Notes under the pieces: generated by a model
What the model was told of the DNA's origin: nothing
Seen by the model: the letters and a program-made list of their open reading frames with translations, nothing else
Database searches by the model: none
Part shown: in pieces, positions 46,398 to 55,921 of the stretch
Numbering within the stretch: the stretch's first letter is position 1
How the letters are laid out: every line of letters begins with the position of its first letter
From: Brucella pseudogrignonensis
Lineage (GTDB): Bacteria; Pseudomonadota; Alphaproteobacteria; Rhizobiales; Rhizobiaceae
Assembly (NCBI RefSeq): GCF_032190615.1
Contig: NZ_JAVLAT010000004.1
Span: 62,001-126,000, forward strand
Reading direction: 5' to 3'
DNA length: 64,000 nt
Made by a program: the position numbers and the translations under genes

Positions 46398-47409
46398 TGG
46401 TGTGGATACCCCCTGCCAACGGCATCTCAATGTGCCAAGGTGATGTTGGGTAACGTCACTTGAGAGGAGATATCCATGGAAGAGATTAGCATTATCGGTC
46501 TGGATCTTGCAAAGCAGGTTTTTCAGGTTCATGGCGCACGCGTTGACGGCAGCGTTGTTCTGCGTAAAAAACTAACACGCGGACAACTTTTAGCATTTTT
46601 TTCAAAGCTGCCAGCCTGCATCGTTGCCATGGAAGCGTGTGCAACGGCCCATTACTGGGCACGCGAGATCGGAGAGTTTGGTCATGAGATCCGGCTGGTC
46701 CCACCCGCCTATGTAAAGCCCTTTGTGAAGCGACAGAAAAATGACATTGCTGATGCGGAGGCTATCGCTGAGGCTGCAACGCGTCCAACGATGCGCTTCG
46801 TCGAACCTAAAACGCCTGAACAGCAAGCACGCGCAATGGTCTTCCGGACACGCGAGTTATTTGTCCGTCAACGAACCCAAACGATAAATGCCTTACGGGC
46901 ACATCTGGCTGAACACGGCCTTATCGCGCCAAAAGGCTTGTGGAATCTTTCAAGCATCCGGCAACTTATTGACCAGGCAGAAGATACAGTAGATGGGCTG
47001 ATAGTGGAAACGGCACGCATCTACCTCGAGCAGATTGAGACATTTTCGACGCAGATTCTACCTCTCGAGGCTGTCCTAAAGAAAGAAGCCGCACGGTCTG
47101 GCGCTTCATCGCGTATGATGACCATGCCCGGTCTAGGGCCTATCACGGCTATGGCCATTGAAGCATTCGCTCCTACGCTAACTGTCTTTAGGCGCAGTAG
47201 GGATTTTGCTGCATGGCTTGGACTTGTGCGGCGCCAACACTCGAGTGGTGGAAAGCAGATTTTGGGACGCACATCGAAAATGGGGCAGCGTGATATCCGG
47301 CGTTTGCTCATAATCGGTGCGATGTCGATAATTCGCTGTGCCAGTAAAAAGACACCAGTACCTAGAACATGGCTTCATGCGATGCTTTTACGTAAACCTA
47401 GAATGGTTG
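46398..47409 (+). mobile_element. IS110/IS1111-family element, 3' part lost
   Basis: The left end is near TGGTGTGGATACCCCCTGCC (46408 region), upstream of the transposase. The right part is cut at 47409 by the IS66-type element. Boundaries are approximate because IS1111 ends are sub-terminal. Confidence 0.7.
46476..47409 (+). pseudogene. IS110/IS1111-family transposase, C-terminus truncated
   Basis: A DEDD-type transposase. The N-terminal RuvC-like domain has GLDLAKQVFQVHG and VAMEACATAHYWAREI, plus RQKNDIADAEAIAEA. The C-terminal transposase_20 domain has MPGLGPITAMAIEAF and FAAWLGLVRRQHSSGGKQ. After RKPRMV the reading enters the IS66 end, so the last ~20 residues are foreign (a stop occurs at 47480). 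It is probably inactive. ATG 46476 follows GAGGAGA. Confidence 0.85.
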
Positions 47410-47531
47410 GTAAGCGGGGCATATCCGTTGGCGGTGCTATTTCACTGTGCAATTGCGCGCTGACTTGCAATCTACCATAATCCGGTCTGTGACAGAAGAT
47501 TGCTTCCCATTGCATTTTGAAGAAGGCGCGG

Positions 47532-47873
47532 ATGACAGAGATCGATATTGATAGTCTGGATGAAGCAACGCTTATGGATCTGAACCGGCGCATCGTTGAG
47601 CGATTGCAGTTTTTGCATCAGCAGAAGACAACTGCTGCCTTACAGGATATCAGGATCGGCAGCGGTGTGACGTTTGAAGGGCCGGGTGGAGCCTTGGTTC
47701 GGGGTTTTGTTATCCGCTGCAATCGCAAGACGGTGACGGTACACACAGATGATGACAAACAGTGGAACGTTTCGCCATCATTGTTGACGCTGACTGGCAA
47801 ACATATGATGGATGAGGTGTCGATAAAGCGAGGCGGGGTGGTCCCATTTTTGAAGCCTGATCGTCGTCAATGA
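47532..47873 (+). CDS. small passenger protein of the IS66-type element, 113 aa
   Basis: An unrecognised protein MTEIDIDSLDEATLMDLNRR... with a likely SH3/KOW-like beta part (GSGVTFEGPGGALVRGFVIR, then KTVTVHTDDDKQWNVSPSLL). It is not the usual TnpA or TnpB of IS66. It lies inside the IS, convergent with the transposase (13 bp between stops). ATG 47532 is preferred to 47517. It may be an accessory gene carried by this IS type. Confidence 0.6.
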   Translation: MTEIDIDSLDEATLMDLNRRIVERLQFLHQQKTTAALQDIRIGSGVTFEGPGGALVRGFVIRCNRKTVTVHTDDDKQWNVSPSLLTLTGKHMMDEVSIKRGGVVPFLKPDRRQ

Positions 47874-47885
47874 AGACAGAGCTTG

Positions 47886-49559
47886 TCAGGCTCTTGCGAT
47901 GATGAGGCCTGCAAGTTCTGGAATGGCTGGCTTCTGAATGGATATACGAAGCCGATCACCGAGATAATGCCAGAAGGAAAGCCCGAGCTTTTTGCAGGTT
48001 TTCATGAGACCCAGCATGGTATCGCGGGCAATACGGCCGTCCCGGCTCATGGTGCCGCCGGAGATCTTGCGTTTGGTGACGCAACTGCGCAGATCATTCT
48101 CGGAAGTATTGGTGTGCAACGGGATCTCGGGTCGTTCGAGAATTTTCAGCAATTCCTGTTTACGGCGCAGTAAGTGCGTCAAAAGCTTATCCAGATCAGC
48201 ATAACCGGTGCGGATGGAAAAGATCCGATCGAACCTGACTTCAAGGGCCTGAGCTGCACGTCGGCTGGGACTTCGGGCAAAGTCTTTCAAAAGCTTGTAA
48301 AAGAGCCAGATGAGTTTGCGCAGCGTTTCGACATGTCCTACCTGCTGAGGCGTTGCTGGCATCAGCTTGTGCAACAAGCGTTCAGCATGCACCCAGCACA
48401 GAGCATGGTCCCCAACCCGGAACTGCCCCGCATCGTCAAAGACAATCACCGTATTGCCCATAAGCCCGTGATATCGGATAGCTCCCCATAGACCAGCTTC
48501 ACCGAACATGCGGAGCGTATTGTTGTCGAAGATATCGACGCCATTTCTGAGCAGATGCTCAAGACATGGCACCTGATTGGGAAAGTGCTGTGGTTTGCGG
48601 GGTTGTAAGCGGGCTATGAGTGCAGGATCCGCTTTACGCGCCAGCAAATAATCGAATGCTGCATCGTTAAGAACATAGTCGGTATAATTGCCATGCAGCA
48701 GCGACAGAAAGTTCAGCCGTGATTTCGTCTTTGTGGTGCGAAAGACGCTAAAATGCGCGTTGCCGATATGAGTAGTATAGAAGTTATCGCGGGCATGACG
48801 AGCACCGGTGTCGTCGACCGTTACATAGTCTGCCGACACCAGACCAGTATGCAGAACCGCAGCATCCTCAGCGATAAAACCATCCAGGTTCCTGGTTAGC
48901 AGACGAACAACCTGTCGTTTCGAGATATCCACGCCGATATCGTTCAACAGCGTCGATAGTCGTTCCATCGTCACCTGGCCTTGTGCATGAAGCATTAAAC
49001 AGAACCGCCGCAGATTGGGTCCGTAGCCGCCGACAATTCCGGCAGGCAGCGACGCAAGGATTGTTTTACCGTCCGGGGTCACCCAGCATTCGCGCCGGTA
49101 ATGAATAACTTCAGCGCGCAAAACAACGTCGCGCACGTAATAGCTTTTGTAGCCCTTAAAGCGTGATCCAACCGGAGCATTGGCACGAAGAACAACGTCA
49201 CGGTCAACGCGTCCGACATCCAGCTTTGGTCCACGCGGTTTCTTCTTGCTTGCCTGCTTATCCTGAGCCTGCACGTCAGTTGCCTTGTCCATGCCTGACG
49301 GTTTGAACGGTGGCCGTGGCGGCAGGTTTTTCAGCCGTGCAATCTCATCGCGAAGCAGTTGGTTTTCAACTTTAAGCTGGGTGTTTTCCAGACGGAGCTC
49401 GGCATTCTCTTTACGGAGTGCGGCATTCTCAGCTTCCAGATTCTCAAAGCGAGCCTCTGCATGTTCTGCTTTCTCAACCAGACCTGTGACCAGACTGCGC
49501 AACGCATTCAGTGAAAGCGTGTCAGCATGCTTGGGCGAGGGAAGCGTTCTCTTCGGCAT
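47886..49559 (-). CDS. IS66-family transposase (TnpC / ISBst12 type)
   Basis: A 557-residue transposase. It has an N-terminal coiled-coil leucine-zipper region (AENAALRKENAELRLENTQL, about residues 44-80), the basic KKKPRGPK linker and a DDE domain (SADYVTVDDTGARHARDNFY; FDDAGQFRVGDHALCWVHAE). The C-terminal conserved region is PLHTNTSENDLRSCVTKRKI. No TnpA/TnpB genes accompany it, as in the ISBst12 subgroup. The coding frame is intact even though the element's right end is not found. Confidence 0.92.
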   Translation of the reverse strand: MPKRTLPSPKHADTLSLNALRSLVTGLVEKAEHAEARFENLEAENAALRKENAELRLENTQLKVENQLLRDEIARLKNLPPRPPFKPSGMDKATDVQAQDKQASKKKPRGPKLDVGRVDRDVVLRANAPVGSRFKGYKSYYVRDVVLRAEVIHYRRECWVTPDGKTILASLPAGIVGGYGPNLRRFCLMLHAQGQVTMERLSTLLNDIGVDISKRQVVRLLTRNLDGFIAEDAAVLHTGLVSADYVTVDDTGARHARDNFYTTHIGNAHFSVFRTTKTKSRLNFLSLLHGNYTDYVLNDAAFDYLLARKADPALIARLQPRKPQHFPNQVPCLEHLLRNGVDIFDNNTLRMFGEAGLWGAIRYHGLMGNTVIVFDDAGQFRVGDHALCWVHAERLLHKLMPATPQQVGHVETLRKLIWLFYKLLKDFARSPSRRAAQALEVRFDRIFSIRTGYADLDKLLTHLLRRKQELLKILERPEIPLHTNTSENDLRSCVTKRKISGGTMSRDGRIARDTMLGLMKTCKKLGLSFWHYLGDRLRISIQKPAIPELAGLIIARA

Positions 49560-49689
49560 ACCAAAAGAGAATCATGATTTGCCAAAATCAGGAATCCCAT
49601 AGGCATGAAATATCGATGCGAAACTCGCGATATGCACAGTGTTTGATATTTCTGACTTCGACTCAAAAACAAGATCCACCCACCAAATC

Positions 49690-49755
49690 TGCCCCAGTTA
49701 CTGCTGTCGCCGCTGGCCCGCGCCCGCGAAGCTTCGGCGCGTCTTGATGAGGGGC
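49690..49755 (+). pseudogene. DUF1612 gene fragment (N-terminal scrap)
   Basis: One frame reads LPQLLLSPLARAREASARLD followed by EGR, matching LPLKTLLSPLARASEALARL of the intact gene at 13581. Similarity ends by about 49755. The upstream bases resemble those before the copies at 22201 and 62850. Confidence 0.7.
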
Positions 49756-49759
49756 GTGT

Positions 49760-50119
49760 GTTGATTTGCGCGATGGATTGAACCACCTTTGTGTTCCCCG
49801 GTGCCCGAGTCCATCGTGAGGAATTTGGCGCGATTTCAAGATCCTAAATGTATTCATGTGGATCACAGTAAGACGCAAAAATGGTTCAAATGACGGCAGA
49901 ACTCGACAGCTAGAGCCTTGCCAGCACCTTTAGACTACGCAATGTGGGAACGATACGACTACACGTGTGTTCTCTCTACACTCAAAATCGAGAAGGGAAA
50001 TGGGTCATTTCTATTCAGCACAACTTCAGGCTTCATCGCGCTGTTGTCATAAAGCGAGCTGCGGCTAATGCAAATCCAGCCGGATTTTCTGAAACACACG
50101 ACTCGAGAGGTTTGAGACT
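49760..50119. other. 360-bp gap before the peptidase gene
   Basis: No gene is visible on either strand. No clear promoter was found. Confidence 0.35.
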
Positions 50120-50815
50120 ATGACCGTCGTCCTTGCGACAGTTTGCGAAGATGGAGTGGTGCTTGGCTCTGACTCTCAGATTACGGACGAGGGGAGAGGG
50201 ATGACATACCCGGCCGAGAAGCTGCACCCTTTGGGCGAGCTAGCGGCTTGGGGCGGAAGTGGCGCGCGATCGGTGCTGTTCGACGTCGAACGGTGTTTCA
50301 GTGAAAACAGTGCGGCTATTTTGGAGGCCCCGGATATCGGACGCGCGTTGCAAGAACAGGTACTCCCGATCCTGCACCATCACTACGACACGTTCATCTC
50401 GGACGTTCCGGGCGAAGAAGGAGGCGGCTCGCCATCGGCCTACGTGATGGCTGCCGGGTGGCGCAAAGGTGAGCCGTGGATTGTTGAGATAACGCCTTCT
50501 GGCATGATCGGGCACTACGCCGATATCGGATTCCACGCGATCGGCAGCGGTGCGGCAATGGCACAGCAAGCCGGATCGCTTCTGTCTCACTTCAATTTCA
50601 CCGAGCGGTCGATGCGCTTCGGTTGCGCGGCGGTCCTGCGTGTTTTGGAAGCGCTCGACCTATCGTCCCCCACCGTCGGTAAGCCATTCAGTCTATGTCG
50701 TATCGACCAGGACGGTGCGCACCACCTCAGTGACAAAGAGATTGAGCAAGTGACCAAGGACGTGCGTCAATGGGAGGAGGCCGAACAAGCCGTAATCGCT
50801 AAAATATTCGATTGA
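50120..50815 (+). CDS. stand-alone proteasome-beta-like Ntn peptidase, 231 aa
   Basis: An Ntn-hydrolase of the proteasome beta type. After removal of Met, Thr is residue 1 (MTVVLATVCEDGVVLGSDS), with Asp17 in GSDSQITDEG and Lys33 in YPAEKLHPLG. That is exactly the T1/D17/K33 catalytic set of 20S beta subunits. Later segments fit the fold (AWGGSGARSVLFDVE, DIGFHAIGSGAAMAQQAGSL). It is not HslV, which starts TTI with a different spacing, and there is no ATPase, Pup or alpha-subunit gene nearby. Whether it is a protease, an Anbu-like ring or a self-cleaving amidohydrolase is unknown. It sits among mobile-element debris. Confidence 0.8.
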   Translation: MTVVLATVCEDGVVLGSDSQITDEGRGMTYPAEKLHPLGELAAWGGSGARSVLFDVERCFSENSAAILEAPDIGRALQEQVLPILHHHYDTFISDVPGEEGGGSPSAYVMAAGWRKGEPWIVEITPSGMIGHYADIGFHAIGSGAAMAQQAGSLLSHFNFTERSMRFGCAAVLRVLEALDLSSPTVGKPFSLCRIDQDGAHHLSDKEIEQVTKDVRQWEEAEQAVIAKIFD

Positions 50816-51463
50816 CCAACCTTGATGCAAATTGAACGAGCGAGATGAAGGCGTTCAATATTCGCCTACATTCTTGACTTGTTGACTGGCAGGATCAGAG
50901 CGCTGAGATATAGTCTGTATCGTCACCGGTGTTCTGACACCACATTCTGTTTGATTTTGTGTTCTGTCATTGAGTGTTAACGAATGAACAGAACGGAGTT
51001 TCTCTCAATGGATCAGAGTAAGCGCGATAGCAATCGCCAGTGACCAGCTGATTCAAAAAATCCGGATTGTTTCGGAAAGCTTGCGCCCTGGCGTGACGGT
51101 GCAGGAGGTTGCCGATTGTTAACCGCTTGAAGCTGTCGGGTTGAAGCACGGCTGGTGTTGACTCTACGTCAAAATTCTCCCGAAAATGCATATAACGGAT
51201 CAGTCCGTGCCACCAATTGAGCCTCGGTTTCAAATCCACCAGTTCATGCCCGCTTTAAAGGAACCAATGTTTCTGACTTGCAATCAATACGTCACCCAAT
51301 AACAGGAGCCAGTGGTTCACATCCCTTTAAGTGTATGACAGAGCGTGCAGATCGCGCCAAGCCGCACACCTGTCCGCTCATTTCACTGAAAGCGCCCTGC
51401 GCGCGAGTATTATCCAGATGAGATTTCTTTATCCGTGTAAAACTCTGCGGCGGTCGAGTTCAT
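50816..51463. other. 650-bp region with one transposase scrap
   Basis: Apart from the IS66 TnpA fragment at 51051-51122, nothing is recognised. Confidence 0.4.
51051..51122 (+). pseudogene. IS66 TnpA (OrfA) fragment
   Basis: The frame reads IRIVSESLRPGVTVQEVADC then a stop, matching the IVAESxxPGxxVxEVARRHG helix-turn-helix of IS66/IS3 OrfA proteins. Only this piece remains. Confidence 0.6.
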
Positions 51464-52426
51464 TTATTCTCTCATTTTTGATTGAAAAGCGAGGGTTGCG
51501 GCTGACAAGTCCGCCAGCGCGGTACCTACTGCTTTAAATAGCGTTATCTCTTCGTTGTTGGAGCGCCCAATAGCAGTACCTGACGTCAGATCCGCTAATT
51601 TTGCTTGAACATGACTACGATTAATAACGCCTTCCTTAATAGGCTGAACGATGTCTCCACCTTCGTGAAACACTTCTTCGGTATCGATAAAGACCTTGGC
51701 CATTGACACGCACTCATCATCGGTTTCGCGCATTTCCGAAGTAAATGCGCCAATCAGATCCACATGTGTACCTGGGCGTAACCAATTACCGCATATGAGT
51801 GGCGCATGAGAAAGTGTGGCGGACGAAATAATGTCGGCTTCATTCACGGCCTCCTTGAGAGAGGCAACAATTTCGCAATTATACCCTTTCTCTCTCAAAG
51901 CATCTACAAGTCTTTGTGCACTAACAATATTGATGTCCCAAATTCTAATTTTCTTGATGTCACGAATAGCTTTGTAGGCCTCGGGGATTAGACTGGAAAT
52001 ACGTCCTGAACCTAGTACAAGAAGCGATTCTGCATCTGGGCGAGCGAGATAATCAGCCGCGAGTGCAGAAACGGCCACGGTACGCAAACCAGTGATCGTA
52101 TTGCCATCCATCGCCGCAAGATGTTCACCTGTATTGCCATCAAACAAATTATACGTGGAATTTAATGCAGGCTTCCCCAATTCGGCGTTACCTGGAAAAA
52201 TGTTGACCTGTTTTACACCCATGTACCGGGTGTTCCCCGGAGGAGACCAAGCGGGCATCAACAATAAAGTGCCTTGCTGATTGTTTAAGCCCGCGATGGA
52301 GTGATGTTCACGGGCAGGAGCGCTGCACCCAATCGTAAATGATGTCCGCAACGCTTCAATAAGTTGTTTCATAGGAAGTAACGTCGAAAGCTCATGCTGA
52401 GAGAGAGAAACAGGCATGATCGTCAT
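51464..52426 (-). CDS. ornithine cyclodeaminase / mu-crystallin family protein
   Basis: A 320-residue NAD(P)-dependent enzyme fold: GVKQVNIFPGNAELGKPAL (Lys in the active site), ALNSTYNLFDGNTGEHLAAM, a Rossmann motif LLVLGSGRISSLIPEA, and DIISSATLSHAPLICG. Family members deaminate ornithine or reduce cyclic imines (ketimine or pyrroline reductase, alanine dehydrogenase). The Rossmann motif departs from the usual GxGxQA, so the exact reaction cannot be assigned. It is 34 bp downstream of the molybdoenzyme gene and probably co-transcribed with it. Confidence 0.88.
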   Translation of the reverse strand: MTIMPVSLSQHELSTLLPMKQLIEALRTSFTIGCSAPAREHHSIAGLNNQQGTLLLMPAWSPPGNTRYMGVKQVNIFPGNAELGKPALNSTYNLFDGNTGEHLAAMDGNTITGLRTVAVSALAADYLARPDAESLLVLGSGRISSLIPEAYKAIRDIKKIRIWDINIVSAQRLVDALREKGYNCEIVASLKEAVNEADIISSATLSHAPLICGNWLRPGTHVDLIGAFTSEMRETDDECVSMAKVFIDTEEVFHEGGDIVQPIKEGVINRSHVQAKLADLTSGTAIGRSNNEEITLFKAVGTALADLSAATLAFQSKMRE

Positions 52427-52459
52427 AAAAATTCCCCATTCGCTTCGTTGTTGGTTGCG

Positions 52460-55400
52460 CTAAATGTCGAGTACGAGATCACTTGTTGGCCGCGCTTGGC
52501 AGGTCAGACAGATATTCGGATCATCAGGTTCTGAGCCATGCATGTGTTGAACAGTTCCGGATACAATTCTGACAGCACAGCTTTCACACTGGCCAACGCG
52601 GCATCCGCTGGGCAAGGCAACCCCCATCTTCTCAGCAAAATCAAGAATAGGTCCTTGCGAGGCCGACCATTCAGCGTTCTTCGACCGACCAAATTGAATC
52701 TGAAAGGACTTGCCGTCATCCATCATCGTTTCTGGCGGAGAGCGAAACACTTCATTGAAAATGTCGAACTTTGGAACACCGCGACTTTGAAGTCCTTCAG
52801 AAAATGCATGCATCATGCCCGGTGGTCCACACATATAAATTCGTGGACGCATTTTGATCAGCTCGTCACTTATCATCGTGGCGCTAACGCGCTGATTGCT
52901 GTAGTAATCCCTCCCTTCGACATCCTCGGCGAGAGGAGCGTCATAGAAGTCAAATACATGGAAATTTGGCAGTCTGTTTTTGTGTTCGCGTATTCGACTG
53001 CGGAAGGCATGCGTTCGACTATTAAGATTGCCATAAAGCAAGCTGATTTGAATCTCGTCCTTGTCGGGCAGGGATTCAAGCAGACTTATAAAAGGTGTTA
53101 TACCTATACCGCCTGCAAGGAAAATAAGCGGCTGAGGCGAAAATCTTGGAATAATAAAGTTGCCTGATGGCGCTCTCAGATTAACTGTGTCGCCGTCTTT
53201 CAAGGCGTGATGAATTTGGCTGGACATCTTTCCTTCGAAGTATTTTCCGTCTTTAGTCACCCCTTTTTGGTGTCTGACAGAAATGCTGTAGGTTGTCCTT
53301 GCACTGACCGTGGCGGCTCCTGTCAACGAGTATGCTCTGCTCAGTCCGTTATCATCACCTATCTGGATTTGAATATGCTGTCCGGGACGAAAATCCGGAA
53401 GTTCTTCACCATCAATGGTTTCGAATATCAGGCTCCGCACGCCATCTGCTTCGATCGTTGACTGCCTTACACTAAATTCTTTCCATCCTTTCCAAGACCT
53501 CTGACGCAGTTCAGTGAGCGGGTCCAATTCTATATTGCATCTGAATGATCTGTGGGGAATTGATCCGCTTATCGGATCGACTGCGTCGGCGGATATCAAG
53601 CTATTGGCGTTACTGTTGTAAGGACCCTGAGCAGAAAGTTCGGCGCGATCCATTTCAGGGCACGACTGCCACCAGCCGAATTCAGCCACGACAACGTCGT
53701 CTGCAAGACCCGGCGTGGGTTTGGCCACAAAGCGGGCTGCGCCATTTCTCGTAGAAATGCGGATCCAGTCACCGCTTTGAATGCCGCGCTCTTTCGCCAG
53801 ACCTTCACCGATTTCTGCAACGGGATCGGGCGCTCGCTTTCTCAATGAGGCGAGACTACGGTGTTGACTATGGCAGTAGTATCCATTCTTTGCTGAACTT
53901 AAGACCAGAGGAAATTTTCTGCGCAGACCTTTGCGCTCTAAGATTTCATCTTCAGCGGGGGGGATGAAAGTCGGTATCCCAGGCTGCCCGTTGCGCTGCA
54001 ACAATTCCGAATACAGTTCAATACGTCCTGTTTCAGTGTCAAAGGCTCGAACTCTGTTCTGATCATCGTGATGAGGTAGACTATATTTACGCTCTCTAGA
54101 ATCTATCTGTGTTTTTACGCCTTTTGGAGCAATGCGGAGCGTTTCAACAGTGTGTCCGAGGGGCTCAAGCATATAGTTCCACCCATTCTCCAGACTGCCG
54201 TCGAAGAACTCTTTTGCCATTCCCATTCTAGCCGCGAGATCAAAAATGATATCGTTGTCCGAACGAGATTCTCCGCGAGGTTCGACCATTCGTTGACGCA
54301 ACTGAACCAGAGACGCTGCATCATCGCTGATCTCAAAGCCGAAGCGAATGCCTTCATGCTCCCAAGGCGTATTCACTGGAAGAAATATGTCGGCATACTT
54401 AGCCGCGGGTGTTTCAAATAAATCGCAGTGGACATGAAACTCAAGCTTATTAAGTGCTTCTTCTGCGAGCGAACTGTCAGCTTGAGAAATAGGCAAATTT
54501 GTACCAAAAGCCATCATTGCTCGTATGCTGTAAGGCTCACCATGGATTATGGCTTTGTACATATCACGGGCTGTTACCCAGCCCATAGAGGCTGGACCAA
54601 TAGGCCTCATTTCCGCGCCTAATGTTTTGGAAAATTGCTTTTCAGTCAGTTTTTCCAGTGCATTGACTGGCCGATAGTACGGGCCGCGGCGTACGCGGTT
54701 GCCGCCGATAAGATCAAAACTTCCTGTAAGCGCATAGAGTGTTGCAACGGCTCGTTCTGTCTGCGTTGCGTTGCTGTGCTGCCCGATACCTGTCCAAGCA
54801 TGGTAAGAAATACGATTACCACTTCGGATTAATGCCGCGGCTGCTTTCAGTGCTACCGGAGGTACCCCTGTAAGGCGCTCGACCGTTTCAGCATCATAAC
54901 TGGCCGTAGCGCATGACAACAATTCGAATACCGGTCGACAGGACAGCACTTTTTTGGCACCAACAGCCAGCTTCACGTCCACCTTGCCCTTTAGTGCAAA
55001 GCGGTTTGTCAGCACAGAAGATGGAGATTTTATAGCGTCTACCGGGGTCGGTACGCCTGACATGGCATCCCAGGCAACATACCGGTTTTCTGTAGCATCC
55101 GGCCAGAGCGTTTGTTCCCTCAAGAACAACCCATTGTCGTCGCGCACGAGCAATGGTGCATTTGTCCAGTCACGCAGAAAGCGCTCATTATAAAGCTGCT
55201 CTTGAATCATTATTCTCAGCAATCCAAGCGCCAGCGCACCATCTGTTCCGGGCCTTACCGGAAGCCATACATCCGCCTGTTTCGCGAGAGCTGTTGGGCG
55301 AGGATCAACCACGATCAACTTAGCCCCTTTTGCACGGCCTATAGAAATTGCGCTGGCTTGTGCAAGCCAGGTGTTTGTTGGATTATGGCCCCACAAAACG

Positions 55401-55906
55401 ATTGTATCGGAATTGGAATAATCGGCGGGGGGTATTCCGCATCCAAACGTAAATGCATGAGCGAAATCCTTATGCCAATTGCAGATTTCGGTGCCATAGC
55501 ATGTGTTTGGACTGCCAAAACTCCGGATAAATCTCTCAATCCAATCGATGCTGTCGGAGAGGGGAGTGCCACTGGGCGTTGTCACAGAAAACGCAACTGC
55601 CTCTGCACCACTTTCTTGTTTAATCGAAGAAAGACGAGTCGCTGTTTCAGATAGCGCCTCTTCCCAGCTTATGCGCTCCCAGCAAGGGTCCGGTGACCCC
55701 TTGGGAGAAGTCCGGCGCATAGGATATAACTGCCGGTGGGGACTATGAACGAGTTCTGGTGCTGCGCGTCCTTTCATGCACATTGCACTGCCTGTTGGAT
55801 GGGACGTGTCTGGCCGAACCGAAACAAGCTGGCCATTTTCAACAGTATTGATCGTGCCGCATCTTGAGCGACACAGTGTGCAATAGCCAGAAATTTCTGT
55901 TCCCAA
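52460..55906 (-). CDS. molybdopterin oxidoreductase fused to an FNR-type reductase and a 2Fe-2S ferredoxin domain
   Basis: An 1148-residue fusion. Residues 1-~790 are a DMSO-reductase-superfamily subunit. It has an N-terminal 4Fe-4S site (YCTLCRSRC...AMCMKG, C9/C12/C16 and ~C43), TCYGTEICNWHKDFA, probably with the Mo-ligand Cys, and a C-terminal MGD-binding domain (FPLVLSSAKNGYYCHSQHRS). Residues ~815-1050 are an FAD/NAD reductase (RAYSLTGAA, FLAGGIGITPFISLLESL). Residues ~1060-1148 are a ferredoxin (CRVGQCESC...CLTC). Electrons can thus pass NADH-FAD-2Fe2S-4Fe4S-Mo in one chain. There is no Tat signal, so it is cytoplasmic. The substrate is unknown; the neighbouring uptake system suggests an imported organic compound. 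Confidence 0.9.
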   Translation of the reverse strand: MGTEISGYCTLCRSRCGTINTVENGQLVSVRPDTSHPTGSAMCMKGRAAPELVHSPHRQLYPMRRTSPKGSPDPCWERISWEEALSETATRLSSIKQESGAEAVAFSVTTPSGTPLSDSIDWIERFIRSFGSPNTCYGTEICNWHKDFAHAFTFGCGIPPADYSNSDTIVLWGHNPTNTWLAQASAISIGRAKGAKLIVVDPRPTALAKQADVWLPVRPGTDGALALGLLRIMIQEQLYNERFLRDWTNAPLLVRDDNGLFLREQTLWPDATENRYVAWDAMSGVPTPVDAIKSPSSVLTNRFALKGKVDVKLAVGAKKVLSCRPVFELLSCATASYDAETVERLTGVPPVALKAAAALIRSGNRISYHAWTGIGQHSNATQTERAVATLYALTGSFDLIGGNRVRRGPYYRPVNALEKLTEKQFSKTLGAEMRPIGPASMGWVTARDMYKAIIHGEPYSIRAMMAFGTNLPISQADSSLAEEALNKLEFHVHCDLFETPAAKYADIFLPVNTPWEHEGIRFGFEISDDAASLVQLRQRMVEPRGESRSDNDIIFDLAARMGMAKEFFDGSLENGWNYMLEPLGHTVETLRIAPKGVKTQIDSRERKYSLPHHDDQNRVRAFDTETGRIELYSELLQRNGQPGIPTFIPPAEDEILERKGLRRKFPLVLSSAKNGYYCHSQHRSLASLRKRAPDPVAEIGEGLAKERGIQSGDWIRISTRNGAARFVAKPTPGLADDVVVAEFGWWQSCPEMDRAELSAQGPYNSNANSLISADAVDPISGSIPHRSFRCNIELDPLTELRQRSWKGWKEFSVRQSTIEADGVRSLIFETIDGEELPDFRPGQHIQIQIGDDNGLSRAYSLTGAATVSARTTYSISVRHQKGVTKDGKYFEGKMSSQIHHALKDGDTVNLRAPSGNFIIPRFSPQPLIFLAGGIGITPFISLLESLPDKDEIQISLLYGNLNSRTHAFRSRIREHKNRLPNFHVFDFYDAPLAEDVEGRDYYSNQRVSATMISDELIKMRPRIYMCGPPGMMHAFSEGLQSRGVPKFDIFNEVFRSPPETMMDDGKSFQIQFGRSKNAEWSASQGPILDFAEKMGVALPSGCRVGQCESCAVRIVSGTVQHMHGSEPDDPNICLTCQARPTSDLVLDI

Positions 55907-55921
55907 GGCATACCTCTTTTT

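Larger units (their letters stand above)
47410..49640 (-). mobile_element. IS66-family (ISBst12-like) element inserted in the IS110 element
   Basis: The left end GTAAGCGGGGCATATCC (from 47410) is the classic IS66 terminal sequence. No matching inverted end (CCGCTTAC) was found before 50.1 kb, so the right end seems lost and the boundary is approximate. It contains a single large transposase and a small convergent gene. Confidence 0.75.
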
